Below are positions 1 through 8,314 of a stretch of DNA of 64,000 nt, in pieces. A program made the position numbers and the translations under genes. Source of the DNA: CAVRZJ01 sp964594125 (lineage in GTDB: Bacteria > Acidobacteriota > Thermoanaerobaculia > Thermoanaerobaculales > Thermoanaerobaculaceae); contig CAZQLL010000017.1 in NCBI GenBank assembly GCA_964594125.1, positions 1 through 64,000 of the forward strand. The letters are read 5' to 3'. Under the pieces are notes generated by a model that was not told the DNA's origin, searched no databases, and saw nothing but the letters and a program-made list of their open reading frames with translations. The stretch's first letter is position 1; each line of letters begins with the position of its first letter.

Positions 1-91
1 TACGGCAGCGGCCCGGTTCCGTACGGTGTCTGCCTACTCAATTCCGAAAGGGCTGTGGCGACCGGGCGGCGCCCGGTCGCGTCATCTCCGC

Positions 92-103
92 TACACTCAT
101 CCC
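92..103 (+). promoter_or_regulatory. Probable -10 box for a leaderless MBL gene
   Basis: TACACT at 92-97 is followed by six bases and then GTG at 104, with no Shine-Dalgarno sequence in front of that GTG. The same box with nearly the same spacing precedes the gene at 29627. This fits a transcript starting at or next to the start codon. No convincing -35 box is visible. Confidence 0.45.
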
Positions 104-901
104 GTGCCTTCGCCGGAGTTCCCGCATCGCCTCGAGACGCGGATGCCGCCGGAGCTGCAGCTCGCGGTCGGCGGGCTGACGGTGGTGGGGACGTCGGTGG
201 GCGCGCGCGCGACCGCGTTCGCGCTGCCCGAGCTGGGAGTGGCACTCGACCTCGGCCGGCTGACGCCGTCCGTGGCGGCGCAGCCGGCGGTGCTGCTGTC
301 GCACGGGCACCTCGACCACCTCGCGGGGGTCCTCGCGTACCTGAACGTGCGCGCGCGCTTCCACGAGGGCGAGACGACCGCCGTGTTCGGTCCGCCGGAG
401 GTGATGGAGCCGATGCGGCGGGCGCTGGCGCTGATGCCGGGGATGGAGTCGGTGCGCAAGCGCGCGCGCCTGGAGGACCTGCTGCGCGACGCCACGCCGG
501 CGGACGAGGTTCCGCTGGCCGGCTGCGCCGCGCGGCCGTTCCCGGTGGACCACGGTGTGCCGGCGTTCGGCTGGACGCTGTGGCGGGACGGCGACGAGCG
601 GCCGGTCGTGGCGTACGGCGGCGACGGCAGCGCCGACCCGTTCCGCGCCGCCCCCGAGCTACTCGACGCGCAGGTCGCGATCGTCGAGTGCTCGTGCCCG
701 GAGCCCAACCGCCGCGTCGCGGCGCGCCTCGCCAAGCACGCGCACGTGCTCGACTGGGTCGAGCTGGCGCCCGATCTCGCGTGCGACACGCTGGTGCTCG
801 CGCACCTGCCCGAGATCCCTGCCGACGAGCTGAAGGAGCTCGTCGCGCCGCTGGCGCGCGCGTTCCGCGGCCGGCTTGTGGTCTGGGCGCCGGCCGACTG
901 A
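104..901 (+). CDS. MBL-fold (RNase Z-like) metallohydrolase
   Basis: Metallo-beta-lactamase-fold protein of about 265 residues, related to the RNase Z/arylsulfatase branch. The metal-binding motif HGHLDH is at about residues 67-72 (DNA 302-319). A GGDGS motif and ECSCPE segment follow, and HAH and AHLPE segments near the C-terminus provide further candidate metal ligands. No signal peptide is seen, so it is probably cytoplasmic. The substrate cannot be read from sequence; RNase Z, phosphodiesterase or cyclic-nucleotide hydrolase are possible. I prefer GTG 104 because TACACT lies six bases upstream; the frame is open from GTG 26 and an internal ATG lies at 143, so the N-terminus is uncertain. 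A second, different MBL protein lies at 14411-15256. It stands alone, with a long non-coding gap after it. Confidence 0.75.
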   Translation: MPSPEFPHRLETRMPPELQLAVGGLTVVGTSVGARATAFALPELGVALDLGRLTPSVAAQPAVLLSHGHLDHLAGVLAYLNVRARFHEGETTAVFGPPEVMEPMRRALALMPGMESVRKRARLEDLLRDATPADEVPLAGCAARPFPVDHGVPAFGWTLWRDGDERPVVAYGGDGSADPFRAAPELLDAQVAIVECSCPEPNRRVAARLAKHAHVLDWVELAPDLACDTLVLAHLPEIPADELKELVAPLARAFRGRLVVWAPAD

Positions 902-952
902 GCGGCCGCCGTCCCGGCATGGGCATGCTCTCCGGAACAGCCCTCGCTCCGC

Positions 953-1350
953 ATGCCATCGTTCAGAAAGTCCCCTTGATTCTGCGGGAGCGCGGGCGCC
1001 CTCGCCCGCGCGGACGGCGCAGCGGGCGGGGTCCGGGCCGGCGAGGGTGCCGGCCCTCCCGGTGGCTTTCTTGGTTCGGGGCGCGTCCGTGGCTCATGTG
1101 GATTGTCCGGAAGGTCTCCCGGCCCCGAGAAGCGCCAAATGCCGAGTGCAGGGGTGGTGTGGGGCCGGCGCTCCGCGCCGGCTGGTCCGGTGACGCAGGA
1201 CCACCCGTGCGCGCTCGAGCGCGCCCTGCAGCCGCGCTCGTCATTCCCGCGGTCACCGCCCGAGGCCGGGCATAGAGCTGCTCGCAGTGACAGTGGCTTT
1301 CGTAGTTCGGTGTGCGCCGCGGCTCATGAAGATTGCTCAGAAGGTCCCTC
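953..1350 (+). repeat. Imperfect direct repeat, two long copies and one partial
   Basis: A block of about 58 bp at 1063-1121 recurs at 1293-1350. Both begin GTGGCTTTC and include GGCTCATG, then GATTG and GAAGGTC, at roughly 75-80% identity by eye. The last 25 or so bases are matched again at 953-977 (TTCAGAAAGTCCCC). The three copies share orientation and are spaced about 140 and 230 bp apart. Function is unknown; they sit wholly in non-coding DNA upstream of glnA. Confidence 0.6.
988..1073 (+). repeat. Twin-hairpin dispersed repeat, family A copy 1
   Basis: Two strong hairpins are arranged in tandem. Stem CGCGGGCG/CGCCCGCG is at 991-998/1003-1010. Stem GGGCCGGC/GCCGGCCC is at 1035-1042/1049-1056. 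The whole block, including the flanking CCCGGTGGCTTTC, matches the reverse complement of 28668-28752. The organisation resembles REP/BIME elements. Confidence 0.6.
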
Positions 1351-1567
1351 CAAGCCATCCGCGCCCGTCATCCTCGCGCTCACCATCCGCGGTCGGGCGC
1401 AGCGGTGCGAGCGACTGCGGCGTGCTTTCCAAGGCCTGCAGAGCCGATTCAGGGCCGGTGATGTGCGCCGGCCGCGCGCAGCGGACCGCGTCGGTGCCGA
1501 GATCCGTATGCGCTTCGCTTTTGTGCATTCTGACACGAATTCTCATGTCACTCTGCACGATCGGCTC

Positions 1568-1596
1568 TTGACAGGTGGCACAATGGGCGTCAGAAT
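1568..1596 (+). promoter_or_regulatory. Sigma-70 type promoter of glnA
   Basis: TTGACA at 1568-1573 and CAGAAT at 1591-1596 are separated by exactly 17 bp. The expected start of transcription is near 1603, giving a short leader of about 22 nt that carries the GGAGG ribosome site at 1617-1621. Confidence 0.7.
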
Positions 1597-1625
1597 GCGC
1601 AGACCGCTGGGTCAACGGAGGACAG

Positions 1626-2951
1626 ATGGACAAGAAGACGATACTCGAGCGTTGCCAAGCCGAAGGCGTGCGCTTCCTGCGCCTGACCTTCACCGACATC
1701 GACGGCATCATCAAGAACGTCGAGGTGCCCGCCTCGCAGTTCGAGAAGGCGCTCGACGGCCAGATCATGTTCGACGGCTCGTCGATCGAGGGGTTCACCC
1801 GCATCGAGGAGTCGGACATGCTGCTCAAGCCCGACGCGGAGACGTTCGCGATCTACCCCTGGGCGACGCCGTACGGCAAGGTCGGCCGGCTGATCTGCGA
1901 CGTCTACAACCCGGACGAAACGCCGTTCGCCGGGTGCCCGCGCCTGGCGCTCAAGAAGGTCGTCGACCGCGCCAACAAGAAGGGCTGGACGATGATGGCG
2001 GGCCCGGAGGCCGAGTTCTTCCTGTTCCGCCGCAGCGCCGACGGCTCGCCGAACCACGACACCCACGACGTCGGCGGCTACTTCGACCTGACGCCGGTCG
2101 ACCTCGGCGAGGACGCGCGCCGCGACATCGTCGAGGTGCTCGAGTCGATGGGTTTCGAGGTCGAGGCGGCGCACCACGAGGTGGCGCCGGGACAGCACGA
2201 GATCGACTTCCGCTACGCCGACGCGATCACCACCGCCGACAACGTCACGACGTTCAAGTTCGTCGTCAAGAAGGTCGCCAAGGACCACAACCTGCACGCG
2301 ACGTTCATGCCGAAGCCGATCTTCAGGGTCAACGGCTCCGGGATGCACACCCACCAGAGCCTGTTCGACAGGAAGGGCAACAACGTCTTCTACGATCCGA
2401 AGGGCCGGAACGAGCTGTCGAAGGCGGCGCGCGGCTACATCGCCGGCATCCTCGACCATGCGCGCGCCTTCGTCGCGGTGACCAACCCGCTGGTCAACTC
2501 CTACAAGCGGCTGGTCCCGGGCTACGAGGCGCCGGTCAACGTCGCCTGGTCGGAGAAGAACCGCTCGCCGCTGGTGCGTGTCCCGGCGCGCCGCGGCCTC
2601 GGCACCCGCTGCGAGGTGCGCGTGCCCGACCCGGCGTGCAACCCCTATCTGGCGCTCGCGGTGATGCTGGCGTCCGGCCTCGACGGGATGGAGCGCGGCC
2701 TCGACTGCGGCGACCCGGTCGACCGCAACATCTTCGAGATGTCCGAGCGCGAGAAGAAGCGCCTGCGCATCAAGCAGCTCCCCGGCAGTCTCGCCGAGGC
2801 GCTCGACAACCTCGAGCGCGACACGGTCGTCAAGGAAGCGCTCGGCGAGCACATCTTCACCAATTTCCTGCGCAACAAGCGCGAGGAGTGGCACCGCTAC
2901 ATCTCGGTGGTGCACGACTGGGAGCGCGAGCAGTACCTCGAGAAGTACTAG
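1626..2951 (+). CDS. glnA: Type I glutamine synthetase (GSI-alpha-like)
   Basis: Makes glutamine from glutamate, ammonia and ATP in the cytoplasm. At 441 residues it has the length of the GSI-alpha group. Family motifs are clear: MFDGSS near residue 50, GPEAEFF at about 126-132, GQHEIDF at about 179, and NGSGMHTHQ just before residue 234. The region that holds the adenylylated tyrosine in enterobacterial enzymes reads NIFEMSE here, so the tyrosine is replaced by phenylalanine. Regulation by adenylylation is therefore unlikely, and control by feedback inhibition or transcription is more plausible. Start ATG 1626 is chosen for the GGAGG at 1617-1621; the frame is open further upstream but lacks family similarity. 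A good sigma-70 promoter precedes it and a hairpin terminator follows. Confidence 0.95.
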   Translation: MDKKTILERCQAEGVRFLRLTFTDIDGIIKNVEVPASQFEKALDGQIMFDGSSIEGFTRIEESDMLLKPDAETFAIYPWATPYGKVGRLICDVYNPDETPFAGCPRLALKKVVDRANKKGWTMMAGPEAEFFLFRRSADGSPNHDTHDVGGYFDLTPVDLGEDARRDIVEVLESMGFEVEAAHHEVAPGQHEIDFRYADAITTADNVTTFKFVVKKVAKDHNLHATFMPKPIFRVNGSGMHTHQSLFDRKGNNVFYDPKGRNELSKAARGYIAGILDHARAFVAVTNPLVNSYKRLVPGYEAPVNVAWSEKNRSPLVRVPARRGLGTRCEVRVPDPACNPYLALAVMLASGLDGMERGLDCGDPVDRNIFEMSEREKKRLRIKQLPGSLAEALDNLERDTVVKEALGEHIFTNFLRNKREEWHRYISVVHDWEREQYLEKY

Positions 2952-3008
2952 AGGCGGGGAGCGGGGACCGGGGACCGGTCCCCACCCGCCCCGAAGCGAG
3001 GCCACGCG

Positions 3009-3040
3009 GGCCGGGCGGCGACGCCCGGCCTTCGTCTCTT
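3009..3040 (+). terminator. Hairpin terminator after glnA
   Basis: Perfect nine-base stem GGCCGGGCG/CGCCCGGCC (3009-3017/3022-3030) with a GCGA loop, followed by the pyrimidine-rich TTCGTCTCTT. It lies between the convergent glnA and surface-protein genes and could serve both directions weakly. Confidence 0.75.
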
Positions 3041-3130
3041 CAAGGCCCGCGGTCGCGATCGGAAAGGCCCGGCGCCGTGCCCGCCCTGTCGCGGCCGGCG
3101 TCCTCATGCGCCGTGGCGCACGTCGCGCTC

Positions 3131-5761
3131 CTACGGCTTTCGCTCGCGCATGGATGCAACCTCGGCGCGCAGCGCGTCGATCTCGCGCTGCTGCGCCTTC
3201 GTCACCTCGACGAGGAACGCGGTGAGCTTCGCGTAATCGAGCGTCTTGTAGCCGTCGGCGGACTCGCCGACGAGGTGCGGCAGTACGGCCTCGACCTCCT
3301 GGGCGACCATTCCGATCTCGCGCTGGTCGCCGAGGCCCCGTGCACGATCGACGGCGGTGTCCCAGTTGAAGGCCACGCCGCGCAGGCGGGCGAGCGCGGC
3401 GAGGACGTCGATCTCCTCCGCGAGGCCGACGACGTCCCTTTTCAAGCGCGCATCGGAGGAGGAATTGGTGAGCACGCCCCCGGCGTCGGAGTACACCGCA
3501 CGGTTGCCGCTGCCGGCAAGCGCCGTGATTCCCACGCTGCCGCCGAAGTAGCCACCGAACGCGACGCCCGCGACGCCACAGGCGACGCACCCCCAGGTGC
3601 CGCCTCCGGAGTTGTCGCCGATGAGCGCGGCGTGTCCACCGTCTCGCGCGGTGCCGTACACCGCGTGATCATGGGTGCTCTCCGCGTCCATGCCGCGACC
3701 GGACGAGCTCTCGGCGCGAACCCCGATGCCACCGACGCTCTTGCCGTGGACGCCCGCGCCGGCCCCGCTTTCGCCGCGCACCCCGGTGCCGGTGGCAGCC
3801 ATGCCGAGAACGCCGGTCTTGTAGTACATCGCGTCGAGGTAACTCTCGGTGAGCCCGACGACCCCGGTGCCCGGGCTGCTCAGCCCGATGACGCCGACGT
3901 TGCCGAGCGACTCACCCTTGATACCCTTCCCCGTGGCGCTGATCCCGGCCACCCCGGCGCTGGCCCCGCGTCCGTCGAGACCGACAGAATCTGGTGAGGA
4001 CGAGGTGTTGGTGATCGAGAACGCAGCGGTCCCCGAGGCTGCGGTGATGCCGCTGTAGGGCAACGTCAGGCCCGCAGGCGTCTGCCAGACCAGCGCGCTG
4101 CCGTCGGTACCGAGGACCTGCCCCGCCGCGCCGCCGGCGGCGGCCAGCGTGCCCTTCGTCACCGCGCCGGCCGCCAGGTCGCCGCTGCCGATGCAGCCGG
4201 TGCACTCCACCGCTGCCGTGATGCCGACGCGACCGCGGAAGAAGCCCGCCCACCCGCCGGGGTTGTCGTTGACCGCGAAGACGCCGGACTTGTTCGCCGC
4301 CGCAGCCTCGCCGAAGACGCCGTCGCCGCTGGTGCTCCTCCCGTGGATGCCGTAGCTGGAGAGGCTCTCTCCGAGAATGCCGGTGCCGGAAGCGCTCTGG
4401 CCCATGATGCCGGTGCCGGAGATGGCGTTCCCGCTCACCGCGGTTCCGGCGCCGGTCGCGCCGGCCACTCCCGCCGGGACGAAACCTGCCGTGCCGAACG
4501 GTTCGACAAGCTTGCCCGCCACGCCGGCAAACCCGGGGTTGCCGATTCCGGTGACCCCGAACTGCCCGTGGCCGAAGAGCGCGGTGGAGTTGGTCGACGT
4601 GTCGGAGTTGATGACGTCGAGAACGGCGAGAGGCGCGCTGGCGGTTCCGGCGAACGGGAGAGCGAGCCCGTCGTCTGCCCAGTGCGCCGCCGAGCCGACC
4701 TTGAGCACCTGGCCGGCGGCGGCGCCTGTCGTGTCGATGTGCTCGAGCTGGACGGCGCCGTCCGCGATCTTGGCGCCGGTGACCGACGCGTTCGCCAGCA
4801 TCGCCGCCGTGACGCCGCCGTTCGCGATCGACACGGTGTCCGCGGCGACGCTGATCCCCGCGCCGGCGCCCACGTTCAGCGTCACCTCGCCGGCGGCGCC
4901 GCCTCCGGTCAGGCCGGCGCCTGCGATCACACCGGTGACGCCCGGCGTGGCGTTCTCCGCCAGCACGTTCGCCGGGTACTCCATCTCGAACGTCGTCGGA
5001 TCCTGCGAGCCGTTGGCGATCATCGAGCCATAGGCGATCACCCTGCCATTCCCCGAGATCACCTCCACCTCGAGGCGGGTGTTCTCCGTATCGAGCGTTG
5101 GGAAGTGGTCCTTGAACGCGACCTGGCGCTGGGAGAGGCGCAGCACCTGGAAGTCCTTGGACGCCTGGAAGGCGCCGTTCTCGTCGAAGGCGGAGACGCG
5201 GACGGTGGCGTTGCTCCCGGTCGTCTCGACGAAGCCGAAGTTGAAGCGGAACTCGGAGTCTCCGGCGGGTACGGTCTGGTGCACCCCGAGCACCTGGGTC
5301 CTCTCGCCGAGGCCGATGGCGAACGAGGCGGGGACGCCGGCGAAGTCCTGGCCCATCGAGTCGGTGTCGTCCTCGCCGGCGGTCTTCGAGTACACCCGCG
5401 AGGTGACGACCAGCTTCTGGGTGGCGCAGGTCACCCGCAGGGCGCCGTACCCCTGCCGGTGGAACAGCGACTCGACTACGTTCTCGAGCTTCTGGGTGTC
5501 GCCGGGGCCGACGAGCACGTCCACCGAGGGAGGGGAGGGGTTGGCGGTGTTGCGTTCCAGGAATGAGATCGCGGCGGTGGCTGCCTGGTTGCCGGGGTTG
5601 TGCACCCATACGGTGGTGTACCAGTTGGACGGGTAGACACCTGCCTGCCTGCCGACCATCGGCAGGAAGAGGTCGGTGCCGGCGAAGCCGGCGAGGGCCG
5701 GGGGAGCGGCCGCGAGCGCGGCGGCGGCGATCACGAGGGCGACACGCAACGGCGATCTCAT
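3131..5761 (-). CDS. Secreted tail-fibre-like protein with S74 chaperone domain
   Basis: Large exported protein of 876 residues. A signal peptide (about residues 1-24, ending PPALA) is followed by an N-terminal module of about 230 residues beginning GFAGTDLFLP. The two paralogues at 8311-10596 and 10661-13171 share this module. The middle is built of degenerate glycine-rich repeats of the type GVxGxSxxGxGVxG, expected to form a beta-rich fibre. The C-terminus has SSDARLKRDV and a helical tail, the signature of the peptidase S74 intramolecular chaperone that trimerises endosialidase-type fibres and cuts itself off. A cell-surface or secreted trimeric fibre is inferred. Start ATG 5761 is set by GGAGG seven bases upstream. 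It is divergent from the membrane regulator at 5858. No other phage genes are nearby, so this is not a prophage remnant. Confidence 0.85.
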   Translation of the reverse strand: MRSPLRVALVIAAAALAAAPPALAGFAGTDLFLPMVGRQAGVYPSNWYTTVWVHNPGNQAATAAISFLERNTANPSPPSVDVLVGPGDTQKLENVVESLFHRQGYGALRVTCATQKLVVTSRVYSKTAGEDDTDSMGQDFAGVPASFAIGLGERTQVLGVHQTVPAGDSEFRFNFGFVETTGSNATVRVSAFDENGAFQASKDFQVLRLSQRQVAFKDHFPTLDTENTRLEVEVISGNGRVIAYGSMIANGSQDPTTFEMEYPANVLAENATPGVTGVIAGAGLTGGGAAGEVTLNVGAGAGISVAADTVSIANGGVTAAMLANASVTGAKIADGAVQLEHIDTTGAAAGQVLKVGSAAHWADDGLALPFAGTASAPLAVLDVINSDTSTNSTALFGHGQFGVTGIGNPGFAGVAGKLVEPFGTAGFVPAGVAGATGAGTAVSGNAISGTGIMGQSASGTGILGESLSSYGIHGRSTSGDGVFGEAAAANKSGVFAVNDNPGGWAGFFRGRVGITAAVECTGCIGSGDLAAGAVTKGTLAAAGGAAGQVLGTDGSALVWQTPAGLTLPYSGITAASGTAAFSITNTSSSPDSVGLDGRGASAGVAGISATGKGIKGESLGNVGVIGLSSPGTGVVGLTESYLDAMYYKTGVLGMAATGTGVRGESGAGAGVHGKSVGGIGVRAESSSGRGMDAESTHDHAVYGTARDGGHAALIGDNSGGGTWGCVACGVAGVAFGGYFGGSVGITALAGSGNRAVYSDAGGVLTNSSSDARLKRDVVGLAEEIDVLAALARLRGVAFNWDTAVDRARGLGDQREIGMVAQEVEAVLPHLVGESADGYKTLDYAKLTAFLVEVTKAQQREIDALRAEVASMRERKP

Positions 5762-5791
5762 CGGCGGGCCTCCAGGTAGCGCTGTCTGCAC

Positions 5792-5836
5792 TAGAATCTA
5801 GGCGCGTCCGGGGGCGAAGTCACAAGGAAGTTGTGA
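5792..5836. promoter_or_regulatory. Divergent promoter with palindromic operator candidate
   Basis: The 96-bp gap between the surface-protein gene (minus) and the regulator gene (plus) contains CTAGAATCTAG. This offers a -10-like box on both strands: TAGAAT at 5792-5797 plus, TAGATT on minus. A perfect inverted repeat lies next to it: TCACAA-GGAAG-TTGTGA at 5820-5836, six-base arms and five-base spacer. The location and symmetry suit a dimeric regulator site controlling one or both genes, possibly that of the adjacent ToxR-like protein. Confidence 0.5.
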
Positions 5837-5857
5837 GGTTCTTCTGAGGATGGGGCG

Positions 5858-8314
5858 GTGACGAGCACGAACCGGGGACCGAACGCCCTGATCAGGGTCG
5901 GAAGCGTGCTGCTCGATCTGCAGGACGGCGCGGTCGTCCGCGGCGAGCGTGCGGTCAACCTGCCCCCGAAGCAGCTCGAGGTGCTGCGTGTCCTCGTCGA
6001 GGCGGCGCCGCACCTGGTGACGCGCGAGGAGCTGCTTGACCGGGTGTGGCCCGATCGCGTGGTCGGCGACGCCGCGCTCACGCAGACGGTCAAGGAGCTG
6101 CGCCAGGCGCTCGGCGACGACGCCCGTGCGCCGCGGTTCATCGCCACCGTGGCGCGCCGCGGGTATCGGCTGGTGGCGCCCGTCGCGCCGGCGGCGCCGG
6201 GCGGCGCTGTCGAGCCGCGGGCAGCGGATGGCTCGTCAAGGCGGGCGGCGCCCGGCGGCGGTCCCGCGGTCCCGGCCGCACCCGGCGCCGGGACCGCTCC
6301 CGACTCCGACCGCCCCGGGTGGTCCCTCCCGGGGTGGATGGCCGCGACCTCGGCCATCCTCGTCGCCGCTGTCTCGCTGCTCGTGCTCCGCTGGCCGCGG
6401 GCCGGGCCGGCCGCCAGCGCCGCGGCGCCCGGCGCGCCCCGGCGCTCGGTCGCCGTCCTCGGGTTCCGCGATCTCGGTCCGGGCGGCGACACGGCGTGGA
6501 TCGGAGCGGCGCTTTCGGAGCTGCTCGCGACCGAGCTCGCCGCCGGGCAGCGCCTGCGCGTGGTCCCTGGCGACCTGGTGGCGCGCGTGCTGCGGGAGAG
6601 CGCAGTGACCACGGCCGGCGCCGCAGCCGCCGTCCCCGAGCGCGTCCGCGTCTTGCTCGCCGCCGACGTGGTGGTCGCCGGCGCGTACGTGCTCGCGGGA
6701 GGCGGCGCCGAGGGGCGCCTGCGCGTCGACGTGCGGGGCGTCGAGGCGGCGAGCGGCGACGAGGGGTTCGTGGTCAGCGATTCGTCGCCGCCGGACGGGC
6801 TGCTCTCCCTCGTGGGCCGGCTGGGCGCCGCGTTGCGCGACCGGCTGGGGGTGGGGGCGCTCGATCCCGCCGAGGAGACGGCGCTGCTGGCGGCGCAGCC
6901 GCGCTCGCAGGACGCGGCGCGGCTGTACGCCGAGGGCGTGTCGCGCATGCGCGAGTACAGCGTCGCTGCCGCACGCGAGCTGCTCGAGCGGGCTGTGGCG
7001 ATCGAGCCCGGCGCGCCGCTGCTGCACGCCGCGCTGGCGCGCGCATGGTCGTGGCTCGGCTGCGAGGCCAGGGAGACCGCGGAGGCGCGGCGGGCGTTCG
7101 AGCTCTCCGGCGGGCTCGGCCGCGCCGACCAGCTCCGCATCGAGGCGCACCTGCGCGAGCGGCTGGGCGAGCGCGCCCGCGCGCTGGAGATCTCGCGCGC
7201 GCTCTTCGCCTTCTACCCGGACGACCTCGAGCTCGGTCTCGACCTCGCGCTCGCGCTCGCCGGCGCGGGCGATGTGGCGGCGGCCGACGAGGTGCTCCGC
7301 AGGCTGCGGGCGCTGCCGCGGCCCCTCGGCGAGGATCCGCGGATCGACCTCGCCCAGGCATGGTTCGCCGACGGCGACCCCGAGCGCCGGCGCAGGGCGG
7401 CCGATCGCGCGGCGGCGCGGGCGGAAGCGATCGGGGCGACGCTGCTGCTGGCCTACGCGCGCGTCCAGCAAGGCGAGGCGTGGCGCGCCGAGGGAGACCT
7501 CGGGCGGGCGGCGGCGGCGGTCGCGGACGCGATCAGGATGCGCAGCGCCGCCGGCGACCGCTGGGGCGTCTGCAGGGGGCTGGCGCACCTCGGGGCGATC
7601 CAGGCCGACCGCGGCGAGATGGCCGCCGCCGAAGCGACGCTGGCGCGGGCGGCCGGCGAGGCGCGGGAGATCGGCAGCCTCTGGAGCGAGGCCGAGGCGC
7701 TGGTCGACCTCGGAAGGGTCCAGGCGGCACGCGGCCGCGCGAGCCAGGCGCGCGCCACGCTGGTGCGGGCGCTGGCGCTGGACGAGGAGACCGGGCGCGA
7801 GTGGAGCGTCCGGCGGACGCGCGTGGAGCTCGCCGCCGTGGACGCCGAGGAGGGACGGCTCGGCGCCGCGGCCGGGGCCGCGGCCGAGATCGCCGCGGCG
7901 TGCGCGGCGGCCGGGCACGGCGAGACGGAGGCGGCAGCACGCGCGGTGCTGGTTCGCGCTGCGCTCGCGCGCCGCGACGCGGCCGCGGCGGCCTCCGAGC
8001 TGGCTGCCGCGCGGGCGGCGCTCGGCAGCGGCGGCCCGATCGGCCGGCGGCTCGCGCTCGACCTGCTCGCCGCCGAGGTGGAGCTCGCCGACGGCCGCCC
8101 TGCGGAGGCGCTTGCGGCGGCCTCCGCGACCGGCGCGCGGGCGAGGACCGCGGGGCTGCTCGCCGCCGAGCTCGAGGCGGACCTCGTCGCGGCGGCCGCC
8201 GAGCGCGCGGCCGGGCGCGAGCGCGCGGCCGGCGACAGGCGGATGAACGTGCGCGGCCGCGCCCGCGCCGCCGGCCTCGAGCGCCTCGCCCGCCGCGCCG
8301 AGGCCGCAAGCTAG
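5858..8314 (+). CDS. ToxR/CadC-type membrane regulator with TPR domain
   Basis: Likely inner-membrane transcription regulator of 818 residues. Residues 10-108 form an OmpR/PhoB-type winged helix (VTREELLDRVWPD, LRQALGDD and RGYRLVAP are typical). A low-complexity linker and one membrane span (about 158-180) follow. A TolB/FlgO-like module begins SVAVLGFRDLG near residue 197, and then many TPR-like Ala/Leu/Arg-rich helical repeats run to the end. The arrangement places the DNA-binding domain in the cytoplasm and the sensor repeats outside. GTG 5858 is preceded by GAGG at 5846-5849. It is divergent from one tail-fibre-like gene and overlaps the next at its end: CTAG at 8311-8314 supplies both stop codons. 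Control of the neighbouring surface genes is an attractive inference only. Confidence 0.8.
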   Translation: MTSTNRGPNALIRVGSVLLDLQDGAVVRGERAVNLPPKQLEVLRVLVEAAPHLVTREELLDRVWPDRVVGDAALTQTVKELRQALGDDARAPRFIATVARRGYRLVAPVAPAAPGGAVEPRAADGSSRRAAPGGGPAVPAAPGAGTAPDSDRPGWSLPGWMAATSAILVAAVSLLVLRWPRAGPAASAAAPGAPRRSVAVLGFRDLGPGGDTAWIGAALSELLATELAAGQRLRVVPGDLVARVLRESAVTTAGAAAAVPERVRVLLAADVVVAGAYVLAGGGAEGRLRVDVRGVEAASGDEGFVVSDSSPPDGLLSLVGRLGAALRDRLGVGALDPAEETALLAAQPRSQDAARLYAEGVSRMREYSVAAARELLERAVAIEPGAPLLHAALARAWSWLGCEARETAEARRAFELSGGLGRADQLRIEAHLRERLGERARALEISRALFAFYPDDLELGLDLALALAGAGDVAAADEVLRRLRALPRPLGEDPRIDLAQAWFADGDPERRRRAADRAAARAEAIGATLLLAYARVQQGEAWRAEGDLGRAAAAVADAIRMRSAAGDRWGVCRGLAHLGAIQADRGEMAAAEATLARAAGEAREIGSLWSEAEALVDLGRVQAARGRASQARATLVRALALDEETGREWSVRRTRVELAAVDAEEGRLGAAAGAAAEIAAACAAAGHGETEAAARAVLVRAALARRDAAAAASELAAARAALGSGGPIGRRLALDLLAAEVELADGRPAEALAAASATGARARTAGLLAAELEADLVAAAAERAAGRERAAGDRRMNVRGRARAAGLERLARRAEAAS

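Larger units (their letters stand above)
902..1567. other. Long intergenic region rich in repeats and hairpins
   Basis: There is no credible gene between the MBL gene and the glnA promoter: open frames here lack recognisable protein character. The region holds a twin-hairpin repeat (988-1073) that recurs inverted at 28668-28752, a three-copy short direct repeat (953-1350), and a foldable block at 1152-1206. Confidence 0.6.

Noticed and set aside
1576..1590. TGGCAC upstream of glnA as a sigma-54 promoter
   Set aside because: The GC that should follow GG after ten bases is not there (it occurs after eight). A TTGACA-17-CAGAAT promoter overlaps it and explains expression better.
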